Positions 62,760 through 64,000 of a stretch of 64,000 nt of DNA are shown here, in pieces. Position 1 is the stretch's first letter. The number at the start of each line of letters is the position of its first letter. Origin of the DNA: Salinibacillus kushneri (GTDB lineage Bacteria > Bacillota > Bacilli > Bacillales > Alkalibacillaceae); the NCBI RefSeq assembly GCF_900111405.1, contig NZ_FOHJ01000005.1, positions 62,001-126,000 on the forward strand, given 5' to 3'. The notes under the pieces are model-generated. The model made no database searches. It was not told the DNA's origin and saw only the letters and a list, made by a program, of their open reading frames with translations. Made by a program: the position numbers and the translations under genes.

Positions 62760-64000
62760 CTAAAACATCCTTACAATTTGCTTAAAGACTTTAGAAGGCT
62801 GTTTCCTCAAACTCTTTAAATTAATAAATTCCTTTTCATCACTGTTTTCAACTAAAATTACATCACCCCGAATCGAAACCTTCATATCTTTTATCACAAA
62901 ACTTTCTACTTTCTGAGCCATGTCCAATTTTTTATCATCCAACTTATTCTTCACCCGATCGGATAATCTTCTCAGCATTCGCCAAATTGTTTTCTCGTCA
63001 GTTGATTTCATAAATAACTCTGGTAACTCTTTTGCTTCTAATAAATTGGTAACATCAGTCATAATATAGTTTGCAATACCATAACCTACTGGTTGAATAG
63101 CAGGAAATAGACGCATCCAGCCTTTAACATTCAGCATAACTTCTCTTTCCCCTACTTGAACTTCTTCTATTTCCCCGTAGTGAGTGACGCCATTATTCTC
63201 AACTGTTTCCTTTGTAGTATATAATGAGATATATTTGGCGTCCTGCCATCCAGTATGTAATCGGTCTGCAGCTATTTGGATCTTACCATTCTGTAAAAAT
63301 TTTTGATAATCTGCTTCACTAGAAACTTTTAAAACCATTACTTTATCTTCTATAGATGAATTCCACTCTCCAATTGTCCCTCTAGGTAATATTCCTTCTT
63401 GCTGAATTTCCTCAGGACTCTTATCAATTAATCGCTCCACAAATTGTTCGACTAAAGTTGTGGCATTAGGAAGGAATGGCAAACCGCCAATATTAACCTC
63501 ATCTATACTTTTATATAATTTATGATCCTGATAGCTATCCTCGTTATCCCAGGGAAATAATACATATGCTCCAAACGCTTTTCGTTCAAATGGTCCATCA
63601 TTTTTAATTACGATTGAGTCCCGATACCGATGCATTACATTAATATCATCTTCCATAGGACCAGGAAGTCCATCATAATTTCGTGCATAGGTTGTATTAG
63701 ATAAAGCGAAGTCGACTCGATATTTAGCATCAAAAACATATTGATACTCATAATTTTTCCCCTTTTTTTCAATACTCAGCATCGTATCTGGAATTTGGGT
63801 GATCGTTGGCAATCGTTTCTCACGTTTTTGATAAATAAGTGTTATTTTTTCACTGGTATGTGGATGACGAAAGACGCGCTTTGCCGTGGAATTTGGCTGT
63901 AAATTCACAAATAGTCCATCTTGATTAACTTTAATAATATTTTCGGAAACCACTTTATATTTTCGACCTAGAATTTGGCCAAGTTTAAGATACGTCCAGT
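62760..64000 (-). CDS. DUF2357/PD-(D/E)XK nuclease domain protein, C-terminal part
   Basis: At least 413 residues; the frame is open across the right edge (YLKLGQILGRKYKVVSENII precedes the first GTG), so the N-terminus lies outside the window. YEYQYVFDAKYRVDFA contains the D-A-K of a PD-(D/E)XK nuclease core (PDDEXK_7 type). The C-terminal ~200 residues (WNSSIEDKVMVLKVSSEADY on) form an extra domain. Such proteins pair with McrB-like ATPases in modification-dependent restriction. The partner would be upstream beyond the window. The family call rests on the FDAKYR motif and general resemblance. Confidence 0.65.
   Translation of the reverse strand, partial: WTYLKLGQILGRKYKVVSENIIKVNQDGLFVNLQPNSTAKRVFRHPHTSEKITLIYQKREKRLPTITQIPDTMLSIEKKGKNYEYQYVFDAKYRVDFALSNTTYARNYDGLPGPMEDDINVMHRYRDSIVIKNDGPFERKAFGAYVLFPWDNEDSYQDHKLYKSIDEVNIGGLPFLPNATTLVEQFVERLIDKSPEEIQQEGILPRGTIGEWNSSIEDKVMVLKVSSEADYQKFLQNGKIQIAADRLHTGWQDAKYISLYTTKETVENNGVTHYGEIEEVQVGEREVMLNVKGWMRLFPAIQPVGYGIANYIMTDVTNLLEAKELPELFMKSTDEKTIWRMLRRLSDRVKNKLDDKKLDMAQKVESFVIKDMKVSIRGDVILVENSDEKEFINLKSLRKQPSKVFKQIVRMF

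Noticed and set aside
1-64000. CRISPR arrays, tRNA and rRNA genes
   Set aside because: No regularly spaced palindromic repeats, cloverleaf sequences or rRNA segments were seen on either strand.

Overview
The window is low-GC Firmicutes DNA, most likely from a halotolerant member of the Bacillaceae (Virgibacillus/Oceanobacillus-like). This is inferred from strong Shine-Dalgarno sites, frequent TTG/GTG starts, a Bacillus-type short-Q-loop cytochrome bd operon with a CydS-like peptide, a glcD-glcF pair facing a CdaR-type regulator, and a CwlC-like cytoplasmic amidase. No rRNA, tRNA or CRISPR was seen.

Layout. 1-11 kb is core-like: a partial ROK sugar kinase, a frameshifted SDR gene, a two-domain sulfurtransferase, an NCS2 purine permease, a single-domain response regulator behind a c-di-GMP-I riboswitch, a 1456-aa secreted S8 protease and an S9 peptidase. 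11.5-16.2 kb is plasmid debris: a broken MobA/MobL relaxase, two VbhA-like antitoxin copies (one dead), and cargo between them (DUF4362 lipoprotein, secreted protein, small zinc protease). 16.2-25.6 kb is core-like again, with a type I toxin-antitoxin locus, a MITE and a sporulation-type amidase. At 25.8 kb a thioredoxin gene has TGA exactly at its first active-site cysteine, followed by a bacterial SECIS-like hairpin: a selenoprotein candidate.

26.4-44.7 kb is a plasmid-like accessory block. It holds a 5'-truncated Rep_3 initiator, iteron-like repeats, a small family of secreted proteins, an eight-gene minus-strand operon, a short repeat-containing peptide with a nucleotidyltransferase gene (possible RiPP locus), a secreted protein with a convergent membrane protein, an IS256-type remnant, and a ParA/RHH partition module flanked by two ~0.4 kb direct repeats with palindromic binding sites.

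The minus-strand operon (37.4 to 30.2 kb) is the main discovery. It encodes a homocitrate-synthase-like enzyme (phosphonomethylmalate synthase), an unknown helical putative metalloprotein, HppE epoxidase with all key residues, a FomA-like kinase, a thymidylate-kinase-like protein, a beta-hydroxyacid dehydrogenase, PEP mutase and an MFS exporter. Together these match the Pseudomonas-type route to fosfomycin (PEP to phosphonopyruvate to phosphonomethylmalate to 2-oxopropylphosphonate to 2-hydroxypropylphosphonate to fosfomycin), but in a Bacillaceae setting.

44.9-64 kb returns to metabolic genes: a YeeE/TsuA-type transporter, a Pho-box alkaline phosphatase, a dicarboxylate/glutamate symporter, a class I amidotransferase, glycolate oxidase with its regulator, an orphan copy of the type I antitoxin RNA, an amidohydrolase/MIP18-like group flanked by 46-bp repeats, cydAB with two tiny membrane proteins, a serine hydrolase, a decayed DUF1828/DUF1829 gene and the C-terminal part of a PD-(D/E)XK nuclease running off the right edge.
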